From contig JAERMP010000170.1 of the NCBI GenBank assembly GCA_016844515.1, positions 1-14,904 of the forward strand: DNA of 14,904 nucleotides, in the 5' to 3' direction. Of this stretch, positions 1-6,550 are shown piece by piece. The translations under genes were made by a program, and so were the position numbers. Under the pieces are notes generated by a model. It was not told the origin of the DNA and did no database searches. It worked only from the letters and a program-made list of their open reading frames with translations. The stretch's first letter is position 1, and each line of letters begins with the position of its first letter. Source of the DNA: Thermoleophilia bacterium. Lineage in GTDB: Bacteria > Actinomycetota > Thermoleophilia > Gaiellales > Gaiellaceae.

Positions 1-638
1 CCCATCGCGTTATCGAGGGCAGTCGGATCGCGGAGGACGACCGTTGCCGCTTCCACCACCACCTCTGCGAGCCCTGCTCGGATGAAGAGACCGCCCATCT
101 GATGCGCCAAGGTCCCGTTGCGAAGTGCGTGATCGGCACGGAAGCGAAGGACGCTTCGGGCGAGCTCCTGATCGGCGACGTCGACGACCTGGGTGTCGTA
201 GTCGGGATCCACGACGACGATGCGTCCGCCCGTCTTGGTCACCCGCACCATCTCCGAGAGCGCAGTTTCCGGGTCGGCGAGATGCTGAAACGTGCGATCG
301 GCCCAGCATCCGTCGAACTCCCTGTCGTCGAACGGCAGCGCCTCGGCATTCGCGACCTGCGCCTCGTCCAGCCCTCGGCGTCGGGCCTCCTCGACCATCG
401 TTTTCGACACGTCGACTCCGATCACCTCGACTCCGAAGTGCGATGCCAGCGCGAGAGCATCTTCGCCTGTGCCTGTTCCGACTTCGAGATACCTGCCGCC
501 CGCTCGTGGTCGGAGGAGCTCAGCGACGCGGCTCTTGTACGCCGCGTACGTCGGTTCCTGGCGAACCTTGTCCAACACGTCGATCCATTCCGACGGATCG
601 GCCTGCTCGTCGACCGCGGTGAAGGCATGTTCCGACAT
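1..638 (-). CDS. SAM-dependent class I methyltransferase (3' end cut by window edge)
   Basis: An open frame runs from an ATG at 638 to the left edge, giving 212 codons without a stop. Motif I reads LEVGTGTGED at residues 51-60. It is followed by a motif II strand ending GVDVS, an acidic NAEALPFDDREFD stretch, and the post-motif GGRIVVVDPDYD. This is the order of a Rossmann-fold methyltransferase of the UbiE/methyltransferase-11 type, which moves a methyl group from S-adenosylmethionine to a small molecule. The substrate cannot be read from the sequence. The start lies 26 bp after the nucleotidyltransferase stop, so the two are probably cotranscribed. No strong ribosome site precedes the ATG. 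It is not obviously a close copy of the methyltransferase at 4459-5175. The family call is firm and the role unknown. Confidence 0.85.
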   Translation of the reverse strand, partial: MSEHAFTAVDEQADPSEWIDVLDKVRQEPTYAAYKSRVAELLRPRAGGRYLEVGTGTGEDALALASHFGVEVIGVDVSKTMVEEARRRGLDEAQVANAEALPFDDREFDGCWADRTFQHLADPETALSEMVRVTKTGGRIVVVDPDYDTQVVDVADQELARSVLRFRADHALRNGTLAHQMGGLFIRAGLAEVVVEAATVVLRDPTALDNAM

Positions 639-646
639 GCCGGAAA

Positions 647-670
647 GTCTAGGCCTGGCGGGCGCTAGCC
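647..670. repeat. 24-bp imperfect direct repeat, copy 1 (partner 1537-1560)
   Basis: This stretch matches 1537-1560 at 21 of 24 positions in the same orientation. It starts with an identical GTCTAGGCC and ends with an identical GCTAGCC. It overlaps the stop codon of the nucleotidyltransferase gene. With its partner it brackets an approximately 870-bp segment holding that gene, the mutM-tail copy and the palindromes. A chance match of this quality somewhere in the window is not negligible, but the placement at both ends of one gene makes it worth recording. Confidence 0.45.
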
Positions 671-1420
671 ACCGATACGCAGCCAGTCCAGATCCGGCTC
701 CCAACCGTCGATCACGTCGTCGAAGTCGTGGAAACGAGCGAGTGCCTCGACATCTCGGAAGAGGTGCTGCTGCTCGCCGATGTCTCCACTCGAGAGGATG
801 GCCTGGAGCCGCCGCAGCAGCGAGTCGGCCGTCCAGGAGTCGCCCGGAAGTGGGTGATTCTCGAGCTCCCAGCGAAGGAATCGGTTGAACGGCCTGACGC
901 GCTCATGAACGGAGAAGAGGAAGTTCAGCAACGCCGCGACGGACTCAGCGGCGTCGAGATTGGCCTCGACCTCCAGTCCGCTTCGCTCGTTCTTGGCGGC
1001 TCGATAGTACGAGTTGATGTAGTCGTCGAGGTACTCGGCAGCAAGTAGGCGAGCCACATCGACCGGCAACGTGCTTTTAGTCCTCGTCAGCTCAGCGATC
1101 TGACCGTCAGGCCCGTCGATCACGATCTCGGCGCGGACGTAGCTGTACCGATCCCAGGCAGATTCTGTCCCGACTTCTCCAGCCTGCCCGAACTCACTCA
1201 AGGAGAAGACAACGACATTGACAGCCGCCCCGTGAGATGTGGCGAGACGTGCGCGATACTCGTCGACGACCTCGTCGCGGACAACAAGCCGGACGTCCCA
1301 GTCCGAGTTTTCGGTTACCGCGAACCCTCTGCCCCGCGATCCGGTGAGAATGAGACCAATGATGTGGTCGTCTTGGCGTGCGATCTCGACGAGCTCGTCA
1401 TACGTGCCAGCAGAGTCCAC
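665..1420 (-). CDS. Nucleotidyltransferase-fold protein, possible aminoglycoside-adenylyltransferase relative
   Basis: The product is about 251 residues from a GTG at 1420. Residues 26-44 hold the polymerase-beta-type signature: TGSRGRG, then an Asp-X-Asp pair (SDWDV, about D40 and D42). These bind the metal and the nucleotide triphosphate. The rest is mostly helical and may bind substrate, as in antibiotic nucleotidyltransferases or DUF4111-like enzymes; the acceptor is not known. The open frame extends upstream to an ATG at 1690, but that extension is Arg/Pro-rich low-complexity sequence. It reads through two palindromes and a mutM-tail copy and overlaps the 1588-1824 gene, so I reject it. 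No good ribosome site precedes the GTG, so the exact start is uncertain. The methyltransferase ending at the left edge follows after 26 bp. The gene sits between 24-bp imperfect direct repeats, suggesting an accessory cassette. Confidence 0.75.
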   Translation of the reverse strand: MDSAGTYDELVEIARQDDHIIGLILTGSRGRGFAVTENSDWDVRLVVRDEVVDEYRARLATSHGAAVNVVVFSLSEFGQAGEVGTESAWDRYSYVRAEIVIDGPDGQIAELTRTKSTLPVDVARLLAAEYLDDYINSYYRAAKNERSGLEVEANLDAAESVAALLNFLFSVHERVRPFNRFLRWELENHPLPGDSWTADSLLRRLQAILSSGDIGEQQHLFRDVEALARFHDFDDVIDGWEPDLDWLRIGG

Positions 1421-1451
1421 TGCACGACGATAACCGGGAGCTGGCGCTACG

Positions 1452-1496
1452 GCAGCGCGGGCAGAACCACGTGCCTCGGCCGCCGACGCGCGTTTT
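1452..1496 (-). pseudogene. Remnant copy of the mutM 3' end (zinc-finger tail)
   Basis: Read on the minus strand, 15 codons give KTRVGGRGTWFCPRC. The intact mutM in this window has the same residues at 2069-2113, with Ser in place of Thr. The DNA matches at 37 of 45 positions and most differences are silent. The similarity stops at both ends. Upstream the frame enters palindromic sequence, and downstream it reads unrelated residues to a TGA near 1405. It overlaps no convincing gene and lies just upstream of the nucleotidyltransferase start. It is best read as a leftover or imported end of a mutM gene. Confidence 0.6.
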
Positions 1497-1506
1497 AGGC
1501 GGGTCG

Positions 1507-1535
1507 CAGGTGGACACCTGGGGTCAGACCCCAGG
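1507..1535. repeat. Two nested palindromes (REP-like element)
   Basis: CAGGTG-GA-CACCTG at 1507-1520 is a perfect inverted repeat. It shares four bases with a second one, CCTGGGGTC-A-GACCCCAGG at 1517-1535. Both could form hairpins, and because they overlap only one can form at a time. Neither is followed by a T run, so this is not a typical intrinsic terminator. GGGGTCAGACCCC-type palindromes are, from memory, a common dispersed intergenic motif in actinobacterial and metagenomic genomes; I could not check this. It lies between the 1588-1824 gene and the mutM-tail remnant. Confidence 0.6.
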
Positions 1536-1536
1536 G

Positions 1537-1560
1537 GTCTAGGCCGGACGGGGGCTAGCC
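1537..1560. repeat. 24-bp imperfect direct repeat, copy 2 (partner 647-670)
   Basis: Second copy of the repeat described at 647-670, with 21 of 24 bases identical. It abuts the nested palindromes at 1507-1535 and lies 28 bp beyond the stop of the 1588-1824 gene. Confidence 0.45.
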
Positions 1561-1587
1561 CTCGGACAGCGGGGGCGACGACGAGGT

Positions 1588-1824
1588 TCATCGACGGCGG
1601 AGCGAGGGGAGATGCAGAAGTTCGTGCCAGACGAGTCTGCGTGCGGCCTTGCGGGCCGTCCACTCTTCGACGCGCGGAGCGCCCGCCCATTCGGCGTACG
1701 TCACCGAGCCGTCGTCGTGCTCCGAGAGAGCGTGCATGCGCGCCTCGGCGATGTTTCGAGTCCAGTCGAGGTACTCGCGGAGTCCCGCGCGCGTGCGGAG
1801 ATCAAACGTCCACACGGCGTACAT
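1588..1824 (-). CDS. Small hypothetical protein, 78 aa, with a DinB-like C-terminal helix
   Basis: This minus-strand frame starts at an ATG 18 bp after the zinc-ribbon stop. I do not recognise it firmly. It begins MYAVWTFDLRTRAGL and ends with a basic, His-containing helix (TARKAARRLVWHELLHL). That ending resembles the last conserved helix of DinB/MDMPI four-helix metal proteins. A whole DinB domain is about 150-170 residues, so this is either a short protein or the surviving C-terminal part of one. The same frame reads back through HLHEL to the TAG that ends the zinc-ribbon gene, so a longer ancestral frame is possible. Position suggests cotranscription with mutM and the zinc-ribbon gene. 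It is followed by palindromes and the mutM-tail remnant. Confidence 0.5.
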   Translation of the reverse strand: MYAVWTFDLRTRAGLREYLDWTRNIAEARMHALSEHDDGSVTYAEWAGAPRVEEWTARKAARRLVWHELLHLPSLRRR

Positions 1825-1842
1825 CAGCTCGTGCAGATGACC

Positions 1843-2031
1843 CTAGCCGCCCTCGCCCTCCTCGAACTCCCGCTCGCGATCCTCGGCGTCGCATTCTGGA
1901 CAGAGTAGGAGGCCGTCGCCGACGTCGCCCTCGAGAGCGAGCTCCCCGTGGCGCCAGGTCACGAGCTCGGCGGGCTCACCGGGCGCGGAACGGCCGCATC
2001 GGGAACAGACGACCTGCGTCTTCGTCGTCAT
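1843..2031 (-). CDS. Small zinc-ribbon-like protein, 62 aa
   Basis: The frame from an ATG at 2031 encodes 62 residues with two CxxC knuckles (CSRC near residues 9-12, CPEC near 48-51) and a Glu-rich acidic tail. Four Cys with this spacing point to a structural zinc ribbon. There is no catalytic motif, and no function can be assigned. A GTG three codons upstream (2040) is an equally possible start. Neither has a clear ribosome site, but the gene begins only 13-22 bp past the mutM stop, so translational coupling is likely. Its TAG is in frame with the following 78-residue gene. Confidence 0.6.
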   Translation of the reverse strand: MTTKTQVVCSRCGRSAPGEPAELVTWRHGELALEGDVGDGLLLCPECDAEDREREFEEGEGG

Positions 2032-2053
2032 CGTCGTCACAAAGCGTACGACA

Positions 2054-2866
2054 CTAGGGCAACGGTTGACAGCGCGGGCAGAACCAGCTCCCGCGGCCGC
2101 CGACTCTCGTCTTCGAGATGGTCGTGCGGCACCTGGGGCACGGCTCACCATCCCGGCCGTACACGCGGAACTCATCTTGCATCGACCCTTCCGTGCCGTC
2201 CGGCGTCGCGTAGTCGCGGAGCGTCGAGCCCTGTCGCTCGATGCCGGCTCGAAGCGCCGCACGAATCGCCCGGTGCGCGCGTGCGATCTCCTCCAGGGCG
2301 AGGTCGTTGGCCGCCCGGAGCGGGTTGAGTCGGGCACGCCAGAGCGCCTCGTCGGCGTAGATGTTTCCGAGGCCGGCAACGACGCGCTGGTCGAGGATGA
2401 CCGCCTTCAGCGGCGCCCGCCGCGCAGCCAGTCGCGACGCAAGCCATTCCGCTGTAAATCGCGAACCGAGCGGCTCGGGGCCGTTCTTCCCCGCGAGGTA
2501 CGGCTCGAGCTCGGCATCCTCCACAACGAGCCATGTTCCGAACCGCCGAACGTCCCGATACGCGAGTCGCGCGCCGTCGTCCAACTCGAGCACGGCACGT
2601 TCGTGGGTCGTCGGCGTAAAACCGAAGCTCCCGGTCATGCGCAGGTGAACAAGGAGCGCGAGCCCGCTCTCCAGGCGAAAGACGAGGTATTTACCGCGCC
2701 GCTCGACCGCGACGACGAGATCGCCCTCCAGCTCCTCGACCACCTCGAAGAGGTCGTACGGCCGCGTCAACCGCGGGTCGAGGATCTCCACGCGGGCGAG
2801 CACGCGCCCTTCGAGGCGCGGCGCGAGCTGCGTTCGGATGGTCTCGACTTCCGGAAGCTCTGGCAC
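2054..2866 (-). CDS. mutM: Formamidopyrimidine-DNA glycosylase (Fpg/MutM)
   Basis: The 270-residue protein is full length for the family. It cuts oxidised purines such as 8-oxoguanine from DNA and nicks the strand by beta,delta-elimination. Visible features are: MPELPEVET at the N-terminus, with Pro2 the Schiff-base nucleophile and Glu3 and Glu6 following; Lys59 in the RRGKYL segment; the helix-two-turn-helix region with AGLGNIYADEALW; and a C-terminal zinc finger with Cys243, Cys246, Cys263 and Cys266, plus the DNA-contacting GGRGS with Arg258. The start is GTG, 6 bp after the deoA stop, which suggests coupling. Two small genes follow closely. A 15-codon copy of its tail lies 617 bp farther downstream at 1452-1496. 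Confidence 0.96.
   Translation of the reverse strand: MPELPEVETIRTQLAPRLEGRVLARVEILDPRLTRPYDLFEVVEELEGDLVVAVERRGKYLVFRLESGLALLVHLRMTGSFGFTPTTHERAVLELDDGARLAYRDVRRFGTWLVVEDAELEPYLAGKNGPEPLGSRFTAEWLASRLAARRAPLKAVILDQRVVAGLGNIYADEALWRARLNPLRAANDLALEEIARAHRAIRAALRAGIERQGSTLRDYATPDGTEGSMQDEFRVYGRDGEPCPRCRTTISKTRVGGRGSWFCPRCQPLP
2069..2113 (-). repeat. mutM tail segment duplicated at 1452-1496
   Basis: The last zinc-finger codons of the intact mutM, from the Lys of KTRVGGRG to the final Cys. They match 1452-1496 at 37 of 45 bases in direct orientation. The matching segment ends four codons before the mutM stop. Confidence 0.6.
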
Positions 2867-2872
2867 GAGCCG

Positions 2873-4174
2873 TTACGGCACGACGTCGAGCAGGATGCCG
2901 TGCGCGCGGGGCGCGTCGTCTCCGAGCTCGTAGGCCGCGAGCACAGCCTCGATCGCCGTTGCGGCCGACTCTTTGTCTCGTGCATGCACCTCGGCGAGGA
3001 CATCACCTCGAGCGACCGCGTCGCCGCGCTTCTTCCGACACACAATCCCGACAGCGTGGTCGATCGAGTCCTCCTTCGTGCGCCGCCCCGCGCCGAGCTC
3101 GAGCGCCGCGACGCCGATCGCCAGCGCGCCGAGCCGGTTCACGACACCGGCGCGAGAGGCGGTCACTTCGCGCACGACCGAGGCCGTTGGAAGCGTCGCG
3201 AGGTCGGGGTCGCCGCCCTGCGCCCGTATCCAGCGGTCGTAGGCCTTCATCGCCGAGCCGTCCGCGACGGCCGCTTCCGCTCGCCGTCGCCCTTCCTCGA
3301 GGTCGATCCCGAGATCGGAGAGCGCAAGCAGCCTCGCGCACACTTCGAGCACGAGCTCCGTGAAGTCGAGAGGCCCCTCTCCTGCGATCGTCTCGACCGC
3401 CTCTCGAATCTCGAGCGAATTGCCCACCGCCGCACCGAGCGGCTGATCCATGTCGGTAAGGAGGCAGACGACCTCGCGCCCCGCCCGCTGACCGAGATCG
3501 ACCATCTGCTCGGCGAGGATGCGCGCGTCCTCGAGCTTCTTCATGAAGGCGCCGTCCCCAACCTTCACGTCGAGCACGACCGCGTCCGCACCCGCAGCGA
3601 GCTTCTTGGACATGACCGAGGAGGCGATGAGCGAGACGATGTCGATGGTCGCCGTCACGTCCCGGAGCGCGTAGAGCTTCTTGTCCGCGGGGACGAGGTC
3701 GCCCGTCTGCCCGATGATCGCGAGGCCGACATCCCGCACCTGAGCGATGAACTCCTCGATCGGCAGCTCGACGCGATAGCCGGGGATCGACTCGAGCTTG
3801 TCGAGCGTACCGCCGGTGTGGCCGAGCCCGCGGCCGCTCATCTTCCCGAAGGGGACGCCGCACGCCGCGACGATGGGGCCGACTGCGAGCGAGGTCTTGT
3901 CTCCGACCCCGCCGGTCGAGTGCTTGTCGACGACGCGACGACCTAGCGCCGCGCCGAGGTCGAGTGTCTCCCCGGAGCGGATCATCGCGTCGGTCAGGGC
4001 ATGGGTCTCGCGGCCGGAGAGTCCCTTGAAGTAGACGGCCATGCACCAAGCGGCCATCTGGTAGTCCGGCACGTCACCCCGCGTATAGCCGAGGACGAGC
4101 TCGGCGATCTCCTCGTCGGAGAGCTCCTCGCCGTTCCGCGTCCGCTCGATCAGCTCTGAAGCCCGAATTGTCAC
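2873..4174 (-). CDS. deoA: Thymidine/pyrimidine-nucleoside phosphorylase
   Basis: The 433-residue protein matches the usual length of pyrimidine-nucleoside phosphorylases. These split thymidine, uridine or deoxyuridine with phosphate into base and (deoxy)ribose-1-phosphate in the cytoplasm. The phosphate-binding loop KHSTGGVGDKTS and the family signature SGRGLGHTGGTLDKLE are intact. The conserved SSVMSKKLAAG and VLDVKVGDGAFMK blocks and a C-terminal GDxV-type domain follow. The start is GTG at 4174, preceded by AAGGA four bases upstream. Substrate range (DeoA-like or Pdp-like) cannot be settled by eye; the length is closer to Pdp. The sugar phosphate feeds DeoB, encoded nearby at 5172-6338. 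A plus-strand HicB-like gene and a methyltransferase lie between them. mutM follows after 6 bp. Confidence 0.95.
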   Translation of the reverse strand: MTIRASELIERTRNGEELSDEEIAELVLGYTRGDVPDYQMAAWCMAVYFKGLSGRETHALTDAMIRSGETLDLGAALGRRVVDKHSTGGVGDKTSLAVGPIVAACGVPFGKMSGRGLGHTGGTLDKLESIPGYRVELPIEEFIAQVRDVGLAIIGQTGDLVPADKKLYALRDVTATIDIVSLIASSVMSKKLAAGADAVVLDVKVGDGAFMKKLEDARILAEQMVDLGQRAGREVVCLLTDMDQPLGAAVGNSLEIREAVETIAGEGPLDFTELVLEVCARLLALSDLGIDLEEGRRRAEAAVADGSAMKAYDRWIRAQGGDPDLATLPTASVVREVTASRAGVVNRLGALAIGVAALELGAGRRTKEDSIDHAVGIVCRKKRGDAVARGDVLAEVHARDKESAATAIEAVLAAYELGDDAPRAHGILLDVVP

Positions 4175-4205
4175 GGGGTCCTTGTAACAGGCAGACTCGG
4201 GCGAC

Positions 4206-4457
4206 GTGAGCAGGTATGCCGAACGGGCCGAGGAGTACCTGATACTGATCGAGGGCGGTCCGCCGACGAACTACTCGGCTTGGTCGCCGGATCTTGTCGG
4301 ATGCGCTGCGACCGGGGCCACGATCGACGAGTGCGAGGCGGAGATGAAGGATGCAATCGCTTTCCACCTCGAAGGTCTTGCGGACGACGGCGATCCGATC
4401 CCGGATGGAACCGGGCCGGGGATCTACGTCGCTCGGGATCCTCGCGCGGGCACCTGA
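4206..4457 (+). CDS. HicB-family antitoxin-like protein (no HicA seen)
   Basis: The 83-residue product has the HicB N-terminal partial RNase-H fold pattern: a YLILIE strand, NYSAWSPDLVGCAATGAT, then an acidic helix ending DAIAFHLEGL. HicB proteins normally neutralise the mRNA interferase HicA. No HicA-like frame, a short basic protein with a conserved His, is adjacent on either side. There is also no obvious C-terminal DNA-binding domain, so this may be a solitary HicB with another role. The start is GTG at 4206, 31 bp from the divergent deoA start, so the two share one short promoter region. Its stop lies one base from the stop of the convergent methyltransferase. Confidence 0.8.
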   Translation: MSRYAERAEEYLILIEGGPPTNYSAWSPDLVGCAATGATIDECEAEMKDAIAFHLEGLADDGDPIPDGTGPGIYVARDPRAGT

Positions 4458-4458
4458 G

Positions 4459-5175
4459 CTACGCCGCTTTCACAGCTACGAAGATTGAGTTCCGCATCGT
4501 CGCTTCCAGCGGCTCCGTCAGCTCCGGGACGCCGTCGGCCGCGTGCTTCCAGATGACCAGCGAGCGGAAGTACGAGCGAATAGCCTCGCCGTCGGCAAAC
4601 GTCACCGAGCCATCAACGTCCGTTCGCTCGACCCGGGCGAAGTGGCGGCGCAGCGCCTCCTCCCCGTTCTCGCGCGAGAAGGTCACGCGGCCGACCATGC
4701 TGATCCCGGCATGCAAACGGGCCTCGGCGAGGTGGTGCTCGCTGTTCGTCACGGCGACGAGCCTCCCACCCGGAGCCAGCACTCGGGCAATCTCCGCGAG
4801 GCCGCGATCGAGGTCGGGAACGTGGAACAGGATCCATGCGGCGACCACGAGGTCGAACTCCTCGTCTGCGAACGGCAGCTCCTGCACGTCTCCGACACGC
4901 GCATCGACGCCGCGCGACCGTGCGAGGTCGACCATTCGTTCCGAGACGTCGATCGCCACGACCTCGCACCCGAGCTCGCGCAGCATGCGCTCGCTCACCT
5001 CACCCGGCCCGGGGCCGACCTCGAGGACGCGTCTCGGAGCGACCGCCACGACCTTATCCCACATCACCTCTCGGGAATCTGGGCCGACCCGGTGGTCGTA
5101 CAGCGAGCGGCGCGCCTCGAGTCCGCGCTCGCTCGCATACTCCTGGCGAACGACGTCCGGGTCGTTGAGGCTCAC
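4459..5175 (-). CDS. Class I SAM-dependent methyltransferase
   Basis: The product is 238 residues. Motif I is LEVGPGPGE (residues 51-59), followed by VVAIDVS, an acidic GDVQELPFADEEFDLVVAA block and the LAPGGRLVAVTNSE post-motif. This is the UbiE-like small-molecule methyltransferase pattern; the substrate is unknown. The gene begins with GTG whose last bases form the deoB stop (GTGA overlap, 5172-5175). It is thus translationally coupled to phosphopentomutase and presumably made from the deoB transcript. Its stop faces the HicB-like stop with one base between, leaving no room for a separate terminator. Confidence 0.88.
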   Translation of the reverse strand: MSLNDPDVVRQEYASERGLEARRSLYDHRVGPDSREVMWDKVVAVAPRRVLEVGPGPGEVSERMLRELGCEVVAIDVSERMVDLARSRGVDARVGDVQELPFADEEFDLVVAAWILFHVPDLDRGLAEIARVLAPGGRLVAVTNSEHHLAEARLHAGISMVGRVTFSRENGEEALRRHFARVERTDVDGSVTFADGEAIRSYFRSLVIWKHAADGVPELTEPLEATMRNSIFVAVKAA

Positions 5176-6338
5176 AGCTCGATCTGACGGCCGGGAAGCC
5201 GCTTCCCCGCAGACTTTCCGCCGAGCCAGGCATTCACCGTCGCACCCACGTCGGCGAACTCGCCCTCCTCGTGGATCCGCCCGGCCGCATTCCGTCCGGC
5301 CGCGTACGCGAGCAGCAGCGCGTGCTCTCGCGAATGGTCCGTCGAAGGAGTCGTCGGGTCGCAGCCGTGGTCGGACGTGAGGATGAGCAGGTCGCCTGGA
5401 TGGAGCGCTTCCAGGATGTCGGACAAGCGCCGATCGAAATCCTGGAGGCAGCGGTGGAAGTTCACAGGATCGTTTCGGTGCCCCCAGAGCATGTCCGTCT
5501 CCACGAGATTGACGAACACGAGCCCGCCCTCGATCGTCTCGAGGAGCTCGATCGTTCGGTTGATCCCCTCGACGTTCGACTTCGTCGGGAAGGACTCGTC
5601 CACGTCGCAGCCGGCAAAGATGTCGCTGATCTTGCCGACGCTGTAGACCGTGTTGCCCGCATCGCGTAGCAACGAGAGGTAGTTCGGACGCGAAGGCTCG
5701 AGCGAGAAGTCGTGACGATTCGGCGTCCGCTCGTAGCTTCCGGGCTCGCCGGTGAACGGCCGCGCTATCACGCGTCCGACCGCATGCCGGCCGGCGAGGA
5801 TCTCCCGCGCGACGCGGCAGCCGTCGTAGAGCTCCTCGAGCGGGATCGTCTCCTCATGGGCCGCGATCTGAAAGACGGAATCGGCTGACGTGTAGACGAT
5901 CCACTTGCCCGTGTTCCGGTGCTCCTCGCCCAGCTCCTGGATGATCTCCGTCCCCGACGCGGGCCTGTTTCCGAGCACGCCGCGCCCAGTCTGATTCATG
6001 AACGGGTCGATCACGTCGTCCGGAAACCCGTGCGGGTATGTGGGGAACGCGGTCGGCGTGAGGACGCCCATCAGCTCCCAATGACCCGTCGTCGTGTCCT
6101 TCCCCTTCGAGCGCTCGAGCAGCCGTCCGGCGACGGCCGGCGCACCAGGTTGGGGCGGGCAGCCCTCGAGCGGGATGATGTTCCCGAGACCGAGCGCCTC
6201 GAGATTGGGCAGGTCGAGACCTCCGACGGCGCGGGCGACGTTGCCGAGCGTGTTGGAGCCTTCGTCCCCGTACTCCTCGGCGTCGGGCAACTCACCTGCG
6301 CCGACGGCATCGAGCACGATCACGCACGCCCGCGGCAC
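5172..6338 (-). CDS. deoB: Phosphopentomutase
   Basis: The 388-residue protein is full length (family about 390-400). It interconverts ribose-1-phosphate and ribose-5-phosphate (and the deoxy forms), linking nucleoside breakdown to central metabolism. It belongs to the alkaline-phosphatase superfamily. Visible motifs are the metal-binding VLDAVGAGELPD start, the phosphorylated-Thr segment KDTTTGHWELMG near residues 80-91, the NLVETDMLWGHR block, and the C-terminal SDHGCDPTTPSTDHSREH metal site. The GTG start at 6338 fits the family N-terminus. There is no ribosome site, but TAGAAT lies six bases upstream on the minus strand, fitting a leaderless transcript. It works in the same pathway as DeoA. 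Confidence 0.96.
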   Translation of the reverse strand: MPRACVIVLDAVGAGELPDAEEYGDEGSNTLGNVARAVGGLDLPNLEALGLGNIIPLEGCPPQPGAPAVAGRLLERSKGKDTTTGHWELMGVLTPTAFPTYPHGFPDDVIDPFMNQTGRGVLGNRPASGTEIIQELGEEHRNTGKWIVYTSADSVFQIAAHEETIPLEELYDGCRVAREILAGRHAVGRVIARPFTGEPGSYERTPNRHDFSLEPSRPNYLSLLRDAGNTVYSVGKISDIFAGCDVDESFPTKSNVEGINRTIELLETIEGGLVFVNLVETDMLWGHRNDPVNFHRCLQDFDRRLSDILEALHPGDLLILTSDHGCDPTTPSTDHSREHALLLAYAAGRNAAGRIHEEGEFADVGATVNAWLGGKSAGKRLPGRQIEL

Positions 6339-6343
6339 GCCGG

Positions 6344-6350
6344 TATTCTA
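6344..6350. promoter_or_regulatory. Candidate shared bidirectional -10 element
   Basis: TATTCTA reads TATTCT on plus and TAGAAT on minus, both near the TANNNT -10 consensus. On minus, exactly six bases separate TAGAAT from the deoB GTG, so transcription could begin on the start codon. On plus, nine bases separate TATTCT from the TTG of the small membrane gene. Only 20 bp lie between the two starts. No convincing -35 hexamer is seen on either side. Confidence 0.4.
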
Positions 6351-6358
6351 CGGCGGCT

Positions 6359-6544
6359 TTGGACGACGCCCTCGGCCTACTCCTGCTCGCGGTCTATATA
6401 ACGGCGATCCTCGGGATCTCCGCGTTCGTGACCTGGGCGGTCATCAAGATCTTCCCGACCGAGCGAAACCCGAAGAAGCCGGACAAGCCCGACGCAGCCG
6501 CTGGCGGCCGACTGTTCCGGCGCGCGAAGCGCGAAACTGCGTAG
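6359..6544 (+). CDS. Small single-pass membrane protein, 61 aa
   Basis: The frame starts with TTG at 6359. It encodes a hydrophobic helix (about residues 5-30, LGLLLLAVYITAILGISAFV onward) followed by a short Lys/Arg/Pro-rich tail. The topology suggests a one-helix membrane protein with a positively charged cytoplasmic end. I do not recognise a family. The start lies 20 bp from the divergent deoB start and has no Shine-Dalgarno, so it may be leaderless. Its stop is six bases from the end of the DUF2339/ald fusion, so it converges on that gene. Confidence 0.55.
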   Translation: MDDALGLLLLAVYITAILGISAFVTWAVIKIFPTERNPKKPDKPDAAAGGRLFRRAKRETA

Positions 6545-6550
6545 ATCGGC

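Noticed and set aside
1421..1690. N-terminal extension of the nucleotidyltransferase to an ATG at 1690
   Set aside because: The extension is low-complexity, runs through palindromes and the mutM-tail copy in another frame, and overlaps the 1588-1824 gene.
2066..3946. Long plus-strand open frame of 626 codons opposite mutM and deoA
   Set aside because: It is antisense to two clearly homologous genes, is Arg/His/Asp-rich without any motif, and is the usual by-product of high-GC codon bias.
6545..6550. Possible extension of the ald repeat past the stop codon (TCGG-CTCAGG likeness)
   Set aside because: Only a few bases match and a one-base gap is needed; this is too short to claim.
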